From: Eumeta japonica
Lineage: Eukaryota > Arthropoda > Insecta > Lepidoptera > Psychidae
DNA: 64,000 nt
NCBI GenBank assembly: GCA_005406025.1
Contig: BGZK01000077.1
Coordinates: forward strand, 744,001 to 808,000
Direction: 5' to 3'
The notes beneath the pieces were generated by a model. It did no database searches. It worked only from the letters and a program-made list of their open reading frames with translations, and had not been told where the DNA came from. Numbering within the stretch: the stretch's first letter is position 1; each line of letters starts with the position of its first letter. This document shows positions 22,501 to 34,633 of the stretch, one piece after another. A program made the position numbers and the translations under genes.

Positions 22501-25500
22501 ACCGTTAACACATTCTCTTAAATTGGAAAGGAAATGCGTGGTTCCCAGCATTCGACCAGCGTGGCGCTAGTCGTGCTTGACTACATGGTTTGTACAAGTA
22601 CCTAAATAAAATTATATCACACTTTGTTTTATTATAACTAAACGGAGAATAACTAGAACTTCAAATACATTGAACGTCGTTTTAAAAATTCCGCATTTTA
22701 TAGCATAGCCAATTTCGGTGGGTACATTTCATTATTATTCGTTGGCGAACCACAAGAGCTGGAGTCGCGGTACACGACACGAGTACGACCGCGTCGTTGA
22801 ACTCTTGAAATAGTTCAATTTGTCTAGCAGACGGCGTGGTTCGCTGTGAGTCACCTAAATCACAGTCTCTGTCGCTGTTCTTATTGCGTCTCACACGCTC
22901 ACCGTGCTGAATTGTTGATTATAGATGGTAACGTAGCCTATTGGGAGATTTGTACTGGCCTATATAATGGATTTGAATTACATTCGTCATAATTGTTAGG
23001 AACGAATTATTCGAGCAGACCGAGCTTATTGTAAAACTGTGCATCTAATTTGTTTGTGGACGTTGTAGAAGAATGCTTGTTGCCAAAATACACAATTAGG
23101 AAAGATCGGAACTCGTGTGACAGGTAAATCGATGAATATGTGTCATTTATTCTATTTAATCATTTGTATTTGTGAATTGGTTGAGGAATTATCAATTATG
23201 CTCTGTGATCGTGTACATTGTATGTAATAATTATATATTTATGCATTTTTAGCAACTTCGGCTTTTCTAAAAAAAAAAATTAAAGATTCTGCTCAGATTT
23301 CTAATTATCATCCTAAAAAAAAATACTTTAGCAAGGAGTTATAAGGTAATGATGAATGAGATTGGAGTTAAAATTGAAAATGACAAACAACATAATGTTA
23401 GATTGGAAATTTGAACGTACAACATCTACTACTTTATTTTTATGTAACTTGTAGTCTTGCAAATAGAGTTAACATAACTCTTTTTAAAAATTAAATTGCG
23501 GATACTTAATAAATTTTATTTCATCGACTCATCGACAAATTGTTTTGTATCGTACTAGTTGAACAAGACCGCCGTTTTTTGGATTAAATTTTACATCGGC
23601 CCCCGCACCGCTACCGCCGCGCAATCGATAGACATCACCATCGGAATGGGTGTTAAGTCAGGTTGTTGTCGTCACTTTCTTTTCTACACCATCCATTAAC
23701 ATCACTTAAAAATCGCATAAATCTTAATAGCGATCGTGTAACTTAATAAGACGTGAATAGGTTACTGTCGTTCCTGTTTTCGTTCGAAAGCTCGACGCCG
23801 CTTGTCGGGCCAGCCGCGTGGTCTTGTGCTGCGGTTTGCTCTTATTGCCGCTGCGCCTAGCGCTCCGGGCGTAGTTTTGTGAGCATCGCCGTCTCAATAT
23901 TATGTGTCATTCTGATACATGTACGACATGTTTATCGCTAATGGGAGAGGATTTCCTGTGTATTTATTCAAAAATATTCCAAGTCTGTCTTGCATAAAAC
24001 AAAATTTTTGTACTCTGTTTTTAATAGCTTTTAGAACGTGAAATGAACACAGTCAAAATGCATTGAAAGTATGGATAGAAAATATAGTGTACGTCTTCCA
24101 TTATAAATGTCATTGAAAATAATCAATGATAAGACTTATATAGAGGCGTACTGCCCCCAAATCAGCCAAAATAATGAATTATATTACTGTAAATCGTCGT
24201 GCCTTTTCACATGAGTTACGTATGCAGCGAGATTTATCTTTATTAATTAAAGTCACGCGCAAAGTTTTAATTTAGGTTAACAAAATAGATACAATAAATA
24301 CCTATTTTGTTAGCATAAAACGTAATACACCAGTCCTAGAATGTCTAGATGCTGCAATTATGACACTATTTTCGAATGACTTTCTACAAAGTATTTGCAG
24401 AATGTAAAATCGTATGGATAGTAAGAAACTAAAAATGTTATATTCTCTGTCACCTTTACACTTTGATCTTTACTTGTTGATTTTATGAAAAGGGTATATT
24501 TTATTTCATAGACAATTCTAGAACGTATACTTCGTCGCGTTTAAGAAGAGACAAATCCGCCTGTTGTTCATACAAATCGCCGCGACACGTTCTCCCGCCT
24601 CGTTCGGCAATAACGGTCAAAGTTGCCGGCACTGGCGATGGTCGCCGCCGTTCACTGCCGTCTTAGATTTTCACTTCTTACGAAAAAGCGTGGTCGTCGT
24701 ACGGCCTCGGAGTTTCACAAACGTTTAACGCTCGCCCGAAATGGGACGTTACTAATTTGATGAGGTTTTTTTTTAACAATTTTTTTTTATTATTCATCGA
24801 CATGACGGAAGCGAAATGAACCAGATATCGGAAGCTAAAAACTAAATATCATTATACTGCCTTCAGTTTAAAAAATTTCGATTGAAAACGCTGTGTTATG
24901 TCGAAAATCTGTATTTAAGTTCCTTTTCGTTAATTTCATATGGTGTTCAACACCATGATGTGATATGAAAAAAAAGAGATTCATGCATTGACCGCGCCTT
25001 CACTTTCTTTTTTTTTTTCTTACCGCAGCGAGTCATATGCATCGGTCTCCATCGTTCTTCATCGGTTTCTAAACTTTCTTCGTCCATTTAAATATGCACA
25101 ATGGATTATATACATATTATGTTCATTCTTTGGGAGCGACAAAAATAAAGGCCTCATTAGTTCCACACCAAACCGGTTCCATTATGAATATGTAAAATGA
25201 CACTTCACTTTCGTTACATCTCACTTTCGTAGTGAATCCTAAAAAGTAGCATGGCGTGTAACATCATTGGGCAGTGATGAATGGGTTCCAGATAGTGATG
25301 GACTCATTATATTGTCCCTATTTTGTATCGGTATCGGTTAAAAAATGTTTTGTGAGGTAGATAGGTAATTTACCCTTCTGTGTTAAATATCATCTAGATT
25401 TCAATAAAAAAAAATTGATTCGCGTCTTGTAGATTGTGTTTTAATTATTCGTGAAGATATTTTTATATCGTTTTAATAATGTCTGTTGAACGACATAACG

Positions 25501-27179
25501 CCCAAAATGAACTTAATTGAAAAAGTTGTTATCTATGGGATGTAGATTCGTCTGCATGAAGAAACTTGTATATAAATTCTAAAAAATTATTGAAAATAAA
25601 GCTTTAAAGACATAAATTGTATTAAATCCACATCTTTTAAAAAATAAATGCTTTTCATTATAAAAATATGTTTTTACACTTGGGTAGTATTTGTATTTTA
25701 TTATCAATGAGCAAAATTTCATACAAATAAACGTTTTTTGTATCGACAGTCTCAATATATTAAGATTCAGTTTCGTCCTATTAATAATATTAATATCAGT
25801 AACCATTACAATAATATTTATTAAATTACTCCGTTATTTGCTAACTTCAAGTAAACGAAATGAAATCACGTAGATTTATTATTAATTAATATTATGCATC
25901 TAGATATTTCACGAATGTATGGAGCCTCAGCCTGCACCTTATACACTTGTAACTTAAAAACGCTTTACTTTACTTAAACTAAAGTATTTTGACTATCATT
26001 TTTTCCATATTTTACCTTCATTTTTTTTGAACAAAAGCATTAAATTAGGCAATACTTAATCTAAAAAATAATGATGGCGTCTTAGACATACTATCGTTCA
26101 ACCTTTCCCCGCTTGTTATCATCTATTAATCATGGCTGTTCCCGTTATTCATATATTTTAGCTCAATAAAAATATATGAATAATTATTTCATTTCACTTG
26201 CAATTGATTGTTGAATAACGAATACTTTGTATTAAATTTAGATACCAACACGAAATGAAACTCTTCGCCTGTTTTTTCTATAAACAAAATATTGCTCCGT
26301 AAAAAAATACTACAAAAATCAACATTTTTATATTTTCCTCTTTCTTTTTGATTTTATAAAAAGTGTACAAAGTACAGGCTGTATTTAAAATTTTTGAAAA
26401 TTACAGATATTTGATTTCATCGTGCACATTACGTGGCCGAAATATTTACAACTTCGCCGGTTACTATTTTTTAACATCGCATCTGGCAATCAATGATTAT
26501 TATATACATCCATAATAAGTGTCGTTCAAGACGATCTTTATCAAGATGTGGCACATCACTAATACTCCCGGCTAGTGCGTGGGCGCATACTACGGGTCCA
26601 GCCCGCGCGCGCAGTCGCCGAGATCGTAAATGCATTAGTAAACGGAGTGGGAGTCCGGTGCGATTGAATGTAATTTTATTATTAGAGCGGGTGAACGAAC
26701 CGACCTTGTGTAAGTTCGTTACACAGAATACGTTATTTAACGACGCCGTTGTCGGGTCATGTGCGACCGAGCGAGAGCTAATTTAATCACAATGCTGTAA
26801 AGACATACCTAAGCAAAAAGTTGCTTTTTCAAACGAACAAAGGTACGTTTGAAAAAGATTAAAGAAAACTTGAGATAATTAATATAGCGTCCGTTAATAT
26901 TTTTGAAAGCTCATTGTTATTTGGTGAATTGTATCGAAAATGATAATATAAACTAATTGTAATAATAATTTACTCAATGCATATAATGAAACAGGAGAGA
27001 GAAAAAGTCTGTAGTTTAAAGATATTTAATAGTAGATTAGGGAGTAAATTAGGGAGTATCAGAGACTTCGAAAGAAAACATTTCAATTGTTTTTAGAGTT
27101 CTTGTCTAACTTGTACTGGGCAGAATTTGATGCAATTTAGTATGATAATAGTTTACACCCCGGTTTAGTTTTTATATCG
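22501..27179. other. Long non-coding stretch with scattered GC patches
   Basis: GC-richer patches occur at about 22740-22890, 23590-23640, 23760-23880, 24540-24670 and 26560-26780. None has an open frame with convincing splice sites on either strand. A minus-strand frame at 22682-22894 has fair composition but no recognisable homology. Confidence 0.4.
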
Positions 27180-27386
27180 TTTCGGTGCTATTTTTTTGAA
27201 ACATTATATATGTTTTGAACAGAACTGGAAGCTAGATCGAGACTAAAATCGGAATCAAAAGTGAAGCCAGAATTGGAATCGAAAGCGATGACGAGATCGC
27301 AATTATGATTGACAGTGTCATCGATACATATACAAGTGGGAATTCATTCTCTGTCCACGTGGACGCAGCTGCGGGCGAAAGCTGGT
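27180..27386 (+). mobile_element. Helitron-like 3' portion
   Basis: The hexamer tract (27225-27320) is followed by ATTCATTCTCTGTCCACGTG, then GCAGCTGCGGGCGAAAGCTGG. This is the same tail as at 36371-36412, but the terminal CTAG has become CTGG. It is truncated upstream compared with the copy at 11640. Confidence 0.45.
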
Positions 27387-27436
27387 ATGATATATCATAC
27401 ATTACACCGACTTGATAATGATGATATAATAATAGT

Positions 27437-27540
27437 AATATAAACTCACGTCTACTTCCCAGAAGGGTAGGCAGACTATAGATCTCTACATGGTACGGTC
27501 TTTGCATATCTCTCTTGCCTCGCTGATCACCATCAATTTT
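27437..27540 (+). repeat. Dispersed repeat with core CTTCCCAGAAGGGTAGGCAG
   Basis: It shares its core with the inverted fragment at 7295-7350. It continues GATCTCTACATGGTAC and CTCGCTGATCACCATCAA. It directly follows the Helitron-like tail with an AT-rich spacer and is probably a separate retroelement tail. Confidence 0.5.
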
Positions 27541-28407
27541 TTCAAAGCAAGGTTTCGAATGCTTAAAATTTGGGCCTTTTTTTAGTTGATAGTAATAGCT
27601 TAATAATAAATAGAATAGCTATATGTTTCTAGTTTCATAAGCATTCTGTCGTACAAATATAACGTGAAGACGTTAAACTATTTGTAATTTCTTTCATTCT
27701 TAAACTGAACCGGACGGCTACTCTACGATGATTTTCTCTTACGAATGTGGTACAACCAGATATCGACCTTGTACGCGATTTTTTCTTGGCAACTGGTTCT
27801 AGTTGCCGCTAACTCGTCGCGCACGCGCTTCGATTCGTCTCTTCAAACTCTTAGATTGCCATAGATTTTCTACGTCTGGATTTCGTTGATTTCTTTTCCC
27901 AAAAATCAAAGGCATTTTAGTCATTTCTTATTGAATGTAAAATGCTATTGAAAACATTTCTTTATTTTAAGCTTGCAAATACATCTAATACATAATTAAA
28001 TTTTATACATAAATAAGCTACCAATTTTATATTAGTATTTTACTTTCAACCATCAATCTTTTGCTTTCAAACAATGGCAACATTGATACGTTCCAATTAA
28101 AATAATAATATATTGAAGTAATTTATTTTCAAATATGATATTAAGGCTTATTGAACTACAAAATAATGAAGTCGGTTCGTAAATATATAGAAAGCGTGTT
28201 AAAATACAAAATTGTGCATACCTATTTCCTGTATAAGTGCAGGAAGCAAACAATTTGTACGGAGTCGTTTAGCATAATGAAATTGTATTTACTTTTCAAA
28301 TAATAAAAATGAAATTTTATTACACATTTTGCCGTAAAGTTTGTAGTAAAAAAATAATCAAATTAAATCAAAAATAACTTTGTTTCGTAGGTAATAGAAA
28401 TTATACT

Positions 28408-28445
28408 CGAAATGCGTCATAAACAACTGTTTATGACGCATTTCG
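28408..28445. repeat. Perfect 17-bp inverted repeat, 4-nt loop
   Basis: The arms are CGAAATGCGTCATAAAC and its exact complement GTTTATGACGCATTTCG, separated by AACT. It lies about 150 bp beyond the end of the decayed LINE frame. Confidence 0.95.
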
Positions 28446-28599
28446 TCATTAAATAATTACCACCCATTCCAAATGCAGAATCATAAGAAGATGGGCAAGA
28501 ATCTCAAGATTTGCTCTTTTTTACTCATCGATACAAAATATTGATTAAGTAATAATTTTGTACAACACTTAGTTGAGCAGTTCAATCCCATGTCTTTTT

Positions 28600-29026
28600 T
28601 TATTTAATATATTCAGATACAGTATAATAGTCCTTGCCATATAACTTTCTTTTAACGAAACGTTTAAATTCATAAAATGACAAATTTTGAATTTCAGCTG
28701 GTATCTTATTATAAAAGCGCGCACGTTGCCCCTTAAACGATTTATTAACTTTGCTTAGACGTGTTTTATAAATAGTAAGATTATTCTTGTCTAGTGTTCA
28801 TGTTGTGTTAAATAACAGTAGAAGTGTAAGTGAACGATTCCTAACACCATAACGATATAATTTCCTGATCAGAGTGTCGTGATGAACGCAATCAAAAGCC
28901 TTGCATAAATCACAAAAGACATCGATTGCGTCCCGTGAATCCAACCAGACATCAAAAATCTGTCAAATAAGCTCAACACCGGCTTCAGTTGTTGAGCGAC
29001 TTCGACACTTTTGTGAATCCGAATTG
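28600..29026 (-). pseudogene. Decayed non-LTR retrotransposon (jockey/CR1-like RT plus C-terminus)
   Basis: On the minus strand, from 29026 downward, one frame reads QFGFTK. After a frameshift and an in-frame stop come STTEAGVELI and CDLCKAFDCVHHDTLIRKLY (about 28918-28865), which matches the conserved F.DL.KAFD.V.H..L region of non-LTR reverse transcriptases. After a large internal deletion comes a typical LINE C-terminus (KSFKGQRARFYNKIP, EFKRFVKRKLYGKDYYTVSE), with the stop TAA at 28602-28600. The catalytic FADD-type block is missing. The copy is dead and 5'-truncated. Confidence 0.8.
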
Positions 29027-29098
29027 TTTAACATTTATTGAGTTATTTATATAAAAATACCGCAATAGTTGATTATTTAAGCTTTACCTTGCTTGATT

Positions 29099-29132
29099 AG
29101 ATCAGGAGACACCACGATGAACGCAATCATTA
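29099..29132 (-). repeat. Second short RT-like fragment
   Basis: GATCAGGAGACACCACGATG followed by AACGCAATCA closely resembles 28868-28893 of the LINE remnant. It is a second fragment of the same family or a local duplication. Confidence 0.5.
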
Positions 29133-32100
29133 AAAATCACTACTAAGCATATGAAGCAAGGCAGTCTATTATTTAATCTTTTATTTTTACAGAACGGCCA
29201 TTAACGTCAGCAGTTTTTTTTTTTCTTTTTATACATTTAGGTTATACGTTTTAATAACGTCATTGTAGTTGACATAGTAAATTCAAACATAATCTCACAA
29301 GTGTCAACGCTTCGCTTCAACAAAGTTCAGCGAGAGTGGGCGATGATTTTAGAGATTGTGTAGTTTTAACTGGAATGCTAGCAAACAATTTTTCAAAAGC
29401 AAAAGCGATTTCATTTTTTTTGTTTAAAATTTTATCATCAATTAGTAATTTCAATTCTGTATGTTGGTGTGTGTGTTTTCCAGTTTCTCTATTGATTATA
29501 TTCCAAGTAGTTTCTATCGTATCAGTGCTATTTTTTATTTTATTATTGAACTATTATTATCGCGGCTGCACATACACGTTTAAGTACCTTGGAATATTTT
29601 CTTACATAATTGACAAAATTATCCGAATTTTTATACGACTTTTCCTCATAAAGTGTATAATTTACGCCTGCTATTATGAATGCCCACTGTCGCCCGATCA
29701 CTAAACGATAAAGTATTATTTACAATTATATTTTTTGATTTAAAAACATTGCTGCATTCAGACCTGGTTATAGTCAACAGTGCACCGTATAATTTATTAG
29801 GGTCCTTACAATATGATAAGTTAGACAATTTTTTTAGTACGTTTACAATTTAACAAAAGATATACAATTTAATTATGTAATTATCAGTACTGCGTCTGTT
29901 TTCTTTTTGAAATCGTCTCAAGAACAAAAAACTAAAAAAATCCAGTTCTTTGGTATTTCCAATGTACACAGTTCGCCTCGTCCACACTTTGTTTGTATTT
30001 GTAAATTCCGACTGTAACGAGTATTCATTTTCTAGCACCCATACTCTATACGTAGCGACAGAAGTAATGTACTTTGAAACCGGTGAAGTGCGAATGGGCT
30101 TCGTGCCCGTCGATACGAGTACAATTGTCAGGAAAAAATGTTCACTACGGATATACTTAGTAGAATTCGTTTTGAAATTTACTCTTCAAGGAAGTTTTTT
30201 TTCTCAAATTCCTGAAAACGAAAAATTATTTTTTTTTTCCATCTAAAACTAATGCGCGTTCGTAACGGTTCGTTGTAGTCCTATTTAACTCGAAATTTTG
30301 TATTTCAGTCGGCTACCAATTTATCTGTTTATATTATGATTTTACAGAACAGAATAGGTATACACTTTGTGAAAAATAATAAAGCTCAGTAATAGGGTTC
30401 CGTTTTGTGTTCTTATATCAAAAAAATCCTGAAAAGTATGACTATTTAAATCGTTAATAATATAAATGTTAAATATTTAATTATTTAACATTTATGTCTC
30501 ATAATATGCGAAATTATAAATTTTATCGTTGATAGTATATTTATATCAATAAAATATCTGTGGTCTTTATGTGGTTTTTACCCTGTCAGAAATATGTATT
30601 TATGATGTTATATTTTGTTGTTCTGTTATTTCTTTAAATTTTCATATTTACTGTCAACTATATGATATTTTTTTTTTTGTTTTAGGTAAGAATTGGAAAC
30701 GAACGACGTGTAATGATCTAAACTCTGGAATATATAATGTACCAACAAAATTTTAATACGTAAGTAAGGACAAATACATAATTTTATTTGAAACATTTCT
30801 TCTGCTAATTCTTCTTATTGATAATATTCGTTGAATTTTGATTATCTAAGATTGTATTCTTATCATCGAGATTATCTTTTATATTTCATTTTTCTTTTTT
30901 ATATTCACGACATATTTTAAGTCTTTGTTTTCAATTGGCTAAAGAACTAAAAGTTGAATGCTATATTGGGATTCACTTTTCCCGTTATTTTGTAAATGTA
31001 ATGAAATAATTAGATATGTTTTTTGCAAAATAAATTATGTGGTAATAAAGCCACTACGACCAACTTAGCCGTAACATGAAAATCGGCCTGACTGATGAAA
31101 TACCACACTCTCACATAATACAGTCATGAAGTAGCAACTACTGCCGTTGCTTTCCTCCAGTAAATGAGAGTTCCGATAGACCACTTCCTTCTCTATTATC
31201 TCATTTCTCCCCCCTATCCGATATTCTATTCCTTCCTAAATAGCCGGCGGCAAAGCAGTGATTCCTCTTAAATTAAAATAATATGATATCCTCACAAGAA
31301 ACTTTTTTGCTCGATCTGTCACGTGGTACAGTTTGCAAGACTTTTTTAAATTATTTTATTTGCTCCCCTAAAATTCAACATCATTAAATGAATTTTGAAT
31401 ATGATTTAGAACTCATTTAATAACGTTACACGTTCGTATTTAAGTCACAGAAATTAATGAGTGTACCAACTTCACTACTTAATCGTTCGAGTAGATTCGG
31501 ACCAAATTGGATGTGAAATACAGATAAATAGATACACGAGTGAACTTAAGAGGGTTTCGTTTTGTTTATTCGAATCTACAGAACTCTTAAAAAATATGGA
31601 ACGGTATGGCTTTTCAGTAATCTGACGCAACACGATTGCTAGATTTTACATTTTTTTTTTGCGAGAAAACGAACGCATAACAAAAAATCGAAATTATCCG
31701 TGAATCACGTCATTAGTGTCGTATACTGTTTCACTAGACCATTTTTTTATGAAAAATAATTTTATGTGATCTCCGTTATAATATTACAAAAGTAAAATTT
31801 TATTCGAAAGAGCAAGCATGCGCATAGACAATTTTAAAAAGTTATTCTTCAATGTATCTGTAAATTATGTCTAGAGCTGAGAAACAAAAGTTTAATTCAG
31901 GTTGAGGTCTTAAGAAGACCTTATTGTTAATTTTTTCCTCACGAACGCTACATTTATAACAATGAAACGTGGTCGAGTTAAGATAAAACGTTAATTTCTA
32001 CGTATTGTTTTCAAGTTTCAAAAGTTTTACGGCTCTGTTGTAAGATTTAAATATATTTGATTATTATTCGTCGAATACATTATACCGTTTGCATTTTGTT

Positions 32101-33026
32101 AAGTTTCCAATGTATTAAATTCGTTATTTCTTTATATTAAAAGAATGAATATGCTATGCAATGTAAGATGAATTGAAAGAATAATGTAAAAGGGCCCATT
32201 AATTTATTTTATTATAGTATCTTATTAAGAAAATAAAATTGCGACACCTTTTTACCCGACTGCGCGACGCAAAGGAAGGTAATATGTTTATCATCTTATA
32301 TATATATTTATATATGTTCCTTTGTGGCAATGTAGAGACCAAACGCGGGGGCCGATTTTGGTGAATCTTACGTTAATCGATTTGTCTTAATCCTGAGAGT
32401 GTCACTAAAGACATGACAGTAGTCAAAATTTTCTATGGCGACAACCAGACGTCATATTGTAAAAAAATAAAAAATAAAAATCGACGAAGAATGTCAAATG
32501 AGGCTTCGTAGAATAGGTTTTCGACAATCACATTTAAATTTCTGTAATCTTTTTTCATTTCGAATGACCATTTAGGATATATAACGTTCAAAAATTGTTT
32601 AGCAACAATTCTCATTTAAATTTTAAAAACTTGTAAATAATAAGGATGTGATGCAGATCTTATATAATCTTATAATAGGTGTTATTATTTTTAAAAATAA
32701 TTAATGTTATAGTGTAACTCAATATAATGCATAAAATTGAAAGACTAACGCATAATGTTACTACTTTGACAGATAATTCTAACGACTGTTATCTAAAGCG
32801 TTATTTATTCGATGAGAAAAAAAAATCTTATTAAAAATAAACATGAAATAAATACAATATTAATAATTAATTGATAACAATATATCGACAAAAGAAATTT
32901 GTCACGATTTATAGACGTGTACACTGAGACACGTCGTTGACACCACTAATAACAAGAAAGCAATCTTAGGACGTGTTTAAAACAGAACTAAAAAGTAATA
33001 AATAAAAAAATAAATGAATTTAAAAA
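29133..33026. other. Non-coding stretch
   Basis: AT-rich. A pyrimidine-rich segment around 31060-31280 (CTCATTTCTCCCCCCTATCC, then TAGCCGGCGGCAAAGCAGTG) looks like the 3' untranslated tail of a retroelement, but no frame confirms it. The frame at 29336-29704 is hydrophobic only because of its A/T bias. Confidence 0.4.
30462..30495. repeat. Perfect 14-bp AT-rich inverted repeat
   Basis: Arms ATAAATGTTAAATA and TATTTAACATTTAT, with loop TTTAAT. It is purely AT except for one G:C pair per arm, so chance or a tiny foldback are both possible. Confidence 0.85.
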
Positions 33027-33254
33027 CCTGACTGACGAAAAGTGAATTGAAAAAAATCGAAACAAGATAATGTAAAATATATCCCGATCAAATATGATAA
33101 ATATTTGCAGTCGGAAGAATCAGATTCACGTTTGCTTACTTGTTGGGACTATGGCTACATGTACGCCACCGATTGCAAATATTTATGATATTTGATTGGA
33201 ATATTTTTTACGTCATCTTGTTTCCATCTTTTCGTTCACTTTTACCCAGTCGGG
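33027..33254. mobile_element. Foldback element with ~86-bp imperfect arms
   Basis: The left arm 33027-33114 (CCTGACTGACGAAAAGTGAA onward) and right arm 33169-33254 are imperfect reverse complements. They share AATATTTGCARTCGG near the loop and GAAACAAGATRA further out. The spacer is about 54 bp. Pairing continues weakly into flanking A/T runs. No coding sequence is present; this is a MITE-like or foldback element of unknown superfamily. Confidence 0.85.
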
Positions 33255-33289
33255 TTTTTTAATTTTTCATGTTATTTTTTACAGTTTTG

Positions 33290-33660
33290 ATTCGCGGCGC
33301 AAGCATATCCTTTGATAAACCGTCACCTCTCGCACCAAAACCCGCTCCCTGCGTGATAGCCTCAATGCTGTTTACCCTTATACTCTCATGGGTACTACGA
33401 TTGCTTTAAAACAAACCTTCAACCCGATACGTAGCGAATGACCCTGCCGGTTGTGCGACACGTCACTTGAGTCGTCGAACTTAGGTCCTTTCTTGTAGGG
33501 CCCGATTTCATAAGACGCAGCTGCGCCGGGGGCGCGCGCTCGCGGCGGACACGTGTCTCCGACGTGCCGTTTTGTTCGTGCCGTTCCGCTGCTTCGCGCC
33601 CTTTGTTCGGTGCATTTTAGTATGAAGTTTTTTTTGAAAATCGACGCTACACCTTTCACT
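33290..33660. other. GC-richer unexplained patch
   Basis: A mixed-composition segment includes GCTGCGCCGGGGGCGCGCGC (~33523). On the minus strand a frame stays open over 33659-33378 and includes SYEIGPYKKGPKFDDSSDVS. No splice signals or homologues are recognised. It could be a retroelement scrap or a promoter-like patch. Confidence 0.25.
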
Positions 33661-34225
33661 CTGAGAATAAATGGTGTTTTATTTGGGGTTTTGACTGTTA
33701 TGCCTATTGAATGCGGGTTTTGTATGCAGATCGTAATATAATAAACGAAAAGAGATCGTGTGAAGTACCAAAATAGATTGTATAAACACAGTCTCCATTC
33801 TTTCTACGGAAGACAACACTCCACCACCGTTGTCTTCTGATCGTATTATATTGTATTATTAACTCGGTAACAAATTTTCGTAATTCCGTTGTGAATCCTG
33901 GCCTTTAGAAGCTGATGGAAATGATAAGTTACCGTGTTATTCGACGTTCAAAAGTATTTTTACCATATAAAAGTTTTGTTAATCAATACTTTTATAATCT
34001 TTTCCCTTGTTCAGTTTATTATAACGAATAGCATTTCCTTTTTTCTATCTTGCGGTATAAGAGCGATTACCGGAAGGAATGGTTTCTCATATTAGCGACA
34101 GAACGATCGTATGTGTTATGATGTATTCCCACGTAATACATATGTGTATTTCTATCAAAATTACGGGCACACTAGACAACAAAATAATATTAAAATTATA
34201 TCTCAAAGTGGCATGGGCTTGCTAC

Positions 34226-34633
34226 GGGAGCGTCCATAAACTACGTAGCTCGACCAAGGGGGGGGAGGGATAAGCTTAAGCGCTACGCTGAGGCACGTAA
34301 TAGGGGGAGTCGAGAGCAAAGCTACGTGGTTTTCTTCAGATGAAAATTTTGTTGAATAAGATAATTTGAGTGACACCTCCCTCCCGATGTTAATTTAACA
34401 AGAGGAATCAAATAATTAAATACATTATTTGAAAAAAAATAAACTGTTAATAAATTAATTTATTATTAATTATTTTATTTTATAAATAAATTAATGTATC
34501 GTGAAAAAAACCACGTTCCATTGGGTTGGGGGGTGGGGGGGGGTGTCATAGAAAAGGCTACGTGAGGCCACATGGGGGGAGGGAGGAGTCCTAGAGAGAC
34601 TAAAATATGACCACGTGGTTTATGGACGTTCCC
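34226..34633. mobile_element. 408-bp MITE with GGGARCGTCCATAAAC termini
   Basis: The left end GGGAGCGTCCATAAACTACG and the reverse complement of the right end GGGAACGTCCATAAACCACG form TIRs of about 23 bp with a few mismatches. Subterminal G-rich blocks (AAGGGGGGGAGGGA on the left; GGGGGGAGGGAGGAG on the right) and repeated CTACGTG/CCACGTG motifs follow. The interior is AT-rich and non-coding. The target duplication is unclear. Confidence 0.8.
34523..34545 (+). other. G-quadruplex-capable G run
   Basis: GGGTTGGGGGGTGGGGGGGG has at least four G-tracts of three or more bases with 1-2 nt loops. It lies inside the MITE and close to its right-hand G-rich block. Confidence 0.75.

Noticed and set aside
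22682..22894. Minus-strand 70-codon frame
   Set aside because: Fair composition, but no splice signals or recognisable homology, and the plus strand shows no support either.
29336..29704. 122-codon plus-strand hydrophobic frame
   Set aside because: AT-driven Phe/Ile/Tyr composition, no start context, no motif, and it overlaps ordinary AT-rich DNA.
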